Shown here in pieces: positions 55,553 through 64,000 of a DNA stretch of 64,000 nucleotides. A program made the position numbers and the translations under genes. The DNA is from Thamnaconus septentrionalis (lineage: Eukaryota; Chordata; Actinopteri; Tetraodontiformes; Monacanthidae), in assembly GCA_009823395.1 (NCBI GenBank), contig CM020515.1, forward strand, positions 18,944,989 to 19,008,988. The letters are read 5' to 3'. Position 1 is the first letter of the stretch, and the number at the start of each line of letters is the position of its first letter. The notes under the pieces were generated by a model, which worked only from the letters and a program-made list of their open reading frames with translations, made no database searches and was not told where the DNA came from.

Positions 55553-56429
55553 ATGTCTGCTGCACCTCAGACCCGTGACAACGTGCTGGTGGAGGAGGTC
55601 AGTCTGCATCTGCTGCCCGGTTCTGGAGAGACCCAGAACCCCAGCGAGGCGTCCGCTCGGCAGGACTCCGCCCCTTCCTGCCACGACAGGAACTTCCGCC
55701 GACTGGCCTACTGCAGCATCATCTGTGGCATCTCCTGCATCGGCATCTTCGCCCTCGTCAACTCGGTCAAGGTGAGAAGTTGCTCCCTCTAGTGTTGCAG
55801 TACTGCAGGTCGGTCTCGGTCTCAAGATCACTTTTTAAGGGTCTCGGTCTTGTCTTGGACTCGAACTGGATGGACTCGGGCTTTTTGATCAAAACCGGTC
55901 GAGACCCAGCCAATAACACTGTAATAACATGATAATAACAGAAAAGAATCCAGCTGCTGCCTTGTTTCGCTCCGTTGGTGACACCCAACAAATAAACATA
56001 TCAGCCAGCTATTAAGACAACAGAACAGTAAAGGAAATGCAAGACCATCGTATAAAAATAGCACCTTGCTGAGAGGAAATGTTGCTGTTGCATTGACGTA
56101 GAAGCAAACTTGAACTGAAAAAAATTTGAATGGTTCTTGTCTTTGATATCCACAGTCTTGGTCTGGTCTTGGTCTTGATACTCTCTGGTCTTGATAATGT
56201 CTTGGTCTCGGTTGGTGCCGTCTGGACCACTGCCCCGCCGGTGTGACTCTGTGCTGACCCAGTTCCCTGCGTGCAGGCCGAGGAGTCTGGAGACCTGGAG
56301 CGAGCGGCCAGGTTGTCGCGGCGCTCCAGGAACCTGAGCATCATCTCCATCCTGACCTGGTTGGCTCTGCTGGCGCTGATCCCCTGCCTGATGGCGCTGG
56401 TCTCCTACCTGCTCACCCTGAAGGACTGA
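55553..56429 (+). CDS. tmem265: TMEM265-like small two-helix membrane protein
   Basis: Two coding exons (55553-55771 and 56277-56429, phase 0) give 123 residues. The N-terminus is hydrophilic. The first membrane segment is [20 protein letters not shown], followed by a basic loop [12 protein letters not shown]; the second is [20 protein letters not shown], ending TLKD. This double-span layout with a conserved basic loop is that of TMEM265 and the related dispanin/CD225 group. Position next to prr14 agrees with human 16p11.2. The ATG sits two bases behind a good acceptor (tccttccag), so an upstream non-coding exon is expected. Function is unknown; the symbol rests on topology and synteny. Confidence 0.62.
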
Positions 56430-56515
56430 CCCTGGGCTGGCAGGGGGGGAACAGACAGACTCTACTGAGACACACAGCGCCCTCTGCTGGCCAGCTCACA
56501 GGACCACGCCTACAG

Positions 56516-56972
56516 TTTAAAAACTTTTTGACTGGTGGCCTCTAAAAAGTGCCAGAGGGGCCGGAGCAGCAGCAGATGGATGGATTGTTGTGGTGAGCCA
56601 CCTCATTGGAGGAAAAAAAAAAATATGATGGGATATGTAGAAAACATTGAATGTTGATTGAAAACGAAGAGAAGTTAAAATATCTCACTGCAGTGACTCT
56701 GAACACTGAAAATCAACTGAATGAAAGACAGATTTTTTTTCTAGTACCAACAGTTACTGCTGTTTAAAAGCAATTTAGAGTGATGTCATTCTTCAGGATA
56801 TCATCATCATCATCATCATCATCACTGTTGATGAACACAACCCCAGAACGTAGGGAAAATACACTAAAACATTTACACAAATGTTTGTTAATGTAGTTTC
56901 AAGTTCATCTTACCGGAGTAAAAATCTTAACGGGCCGCACATGGCCCCCGGGCCATAGTTTGCCCTTGCCTG
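56516..56972. mobile_element. Non-autonomous hAT element, copy B
   Basis: Relative of copy A (37862-38218): shares 'gaggggccggagcagcagca', 'atatgatgggatatgtagaa', and the terminus 'gggccatagtttgccc'. The left end is diverged (ACTTTTTGACTGGTGGCC). An ATC trinucleotide run (56804-56824) lies inside. Confidence 0.75.
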
Positions 56973-57854
56973 GTTTACACTTTCCTTTCTTTCCCACAGG
57001 AACAAATGTACATGAAACATGTGGTTTTTATATAGGCTGTGATATTTATTTAACAATGTATCAACAATTCAGACTATAAACAACGTTTAAAAAAAATCCC
57101 GCAGTAACTATAAACATCGCTACATGAAAATGTACAGTTACACACACACATACACAAATATATATATATATATGTATATAGATCTATTAAAGACAAGATT
57201 GTATCTTAACAATGACTCGCTCCTAAATGCCATTATAATTGATTACATTCTGTGTTCATTGTGTGGTGTCAATAAATAAAAGGGTTCAGGGTCTCTGATA
57301 GGACAGCAGGATGGGGAGGGGAGGGGAGGGGGGGGTTAGGAGACCCGACCTCTCACCGCCAAACTCCATCTTTTTTTGTTCAAAAAAAACAACCAAACAA
57401 ACCCGAACCACACACATCATCAGCGTCATCATAGTACAAAAACACAATATACAAAACTTAGCAAAATGTCTGGAAGGGTTAAGGCGAACTCGTAACATCT
57501 TGGCCAGAAACACGAATGGCTGCTTTGTACCAAACTGGATTTACATTTTCTACAACACTGGAGACTGAGCTGCTCTCTGAATCTCTGGCCGGCTTCTCAT
57601 CAACGCTGGGGAGTTTTTTTTTTTTTTTTTTTTGGCATTCTGCAAAGAAAAACAACTTAGCTGCCTGGGTGAAACTGCAGACGACGCTTCTGGTTCTGGT
57701 GATTCTGCCCCCTGGTGGACGTTGTGCAACATGTCAACTGCGAGAACTGCTGGAGGAGTGACGGACAGACAGTTCAGTTTGCTGCCAATGATGATGAGGA
57801 GGAGGAGGGGGGTGGTGGTGGTGGTGGTGGCGGCAGGTCACTTCCTGCCTGTGT
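56973..57854. other. Convergent 3' region of tmem265-like and prr14
   Basis: AT-rich, with (AT)n at 57158-57172, a plus-strand AATAAA pair near 57271-57280 and minus-strand AATAAA near 57045. These suit the 3' ends of the two convergent genes. No coding exon is seen. Confidence 0.5.
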
Positions 57855-63491
<5,637 letters not shown>

Positions 63492-63634
63492 CTGTGGGAG
63501 CGAATCAGAGGGGTTAGTCAACATCCCCGCCCACTGTCTGTCTGTCTGTCTGTCTGTCCTCCTCTGCAAATGGGAAATAAGATGATAATAATAAAAGACA
63601 GAGACGCACCAGGTTGAAGTGGCTCAACACTCAC

Positions 63635-63735
63635 CTTCCTGATGTCTGCGGTGGCCGTTTGCTCCGAGATCACTGGAGTTTCCTTCAGGTTTCAGACTCT
63701 GCGAGTCGACCAATGCTGCTGTTTCACTGTAAGAG
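63635..63735 (-). other. prr14: Candidate further upstream prr14 exon
   Basis: A donor (gaag|gtgagt) at 63635 and a pyrimidine-rich acceptor near 63730 frame an open segment. The frame that joins the next exon in phase reads ETPVISEQTATADIRK but has a stop further upstream; the other open frame does not join. The exon is real-looking but its borders are unsettled. Confidence 0.35.
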
Positions 63736-63825
63736 GAGGGAAAAAAAAAAAAGACAATGATGATAAAACGGCGGGAAAAAATAGCGAAATCTAGTCATGG
63801 CCATCCACACCAAAATAATACAGGG

Positions 63826-64000
63826 TGTCCCAAAAAAAAAGATGACATCATTTCGCAGGCCAATAATTTTGTCAATTCTTGTTGAAATGAGCTCAAATTT
63901 TTCAGAGAATGTATAGAAACAGATCAAGATTTTATAGATAATATTTTATTTTTGTTGCGTTTTCAGGTTGAGCCGTTCACTCCCAAAGAGAAGTCATGTT
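63826..64000. mobile_element. Possible mariner-type terminus at the window edge
   Basis: TACAGGGTGTCCCAAAAA resembles the terminal inverted repeat of several Tc1/mariner families, which begin at a TA target. The rest of the element would lie outside the window, so this cannot be confirmed here. Confidence 0.35.

Overview
The window is nuclear DNA of a ray-finned fish, probably a percomorph with a compact genome. Genes have short, canonical GT-AG introns. Intergenic space is full of (CA)n, (GATA)n and other tandem arrays, hAT, Tc1-like and tRNA-SINE debris. The recognisable genes have human orthologues on 16p13.3 (PAQR4, ELOB) and 16p11.2 (COX6A2, ARMC5, RUSF1, TMEM265, PRR14). No bacterial, plasmid or CRISPR features were seen. 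All gene models were read by eye from conserved protein blocks, splice sites and exon phase; no search was run.

Layout: paqr4 (-, 2.4-7.7 kb), with a 0.5 kb GA array and a 0.95 kb minisatellite in its introns; a repeat-rich gap; prf1, perforin (+, 12.8-16.2 kb); an unrecognised elastin-like secreted matrix gene made of about 20 very small exons (-, 16.6-23.1 kb), tail-to-tail with prf1; 4.6 kb of repeats; cox6a (+, 27.7-28.4 kb); armc5 (-, 29.4-34.4 kb), divergent from a Myb/SANT gene (+, 35.3-36.2 kb); a HARBI1-like transposase-derived gene (-, 36.6-38.7 kb), convergent with the Myb gene; elob (-, 40.5-43.4 kb); a THAP-domain gene fused to a degenerate integrase (-, 45.0-47.6 kb); rusf1 (-, 48.2-51.7 kb); tmem265-like (+, 55.6-56.4 kb); prr14 (-, 57.9 to at least 63.5 kb, 5' end not reached).

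Three intact genes descended from transposable elements lie within 12 kb (35.3-47.6 kb): a Myb/SANT protein and a transposase-like protein (the two-protein set of PIF/Harbinger elements), and the THAP-integrase fusion. Both catalytic-type domains have lost their acidic triads while their exons keep perfect phase, so I infer domestication as DNA- or protein-binding factors.

Four GC-rich conserved genes (paqr4, prf1, armc5, prr14) carry seven apparent single-base deletions in total. In prf1, armc5 and prr14, adding one base per site restores exon phase exactly. Because every event has the same sign and hits unrelated essential genes, I read them as consensus errors of the assembly rather than pseudogenes.
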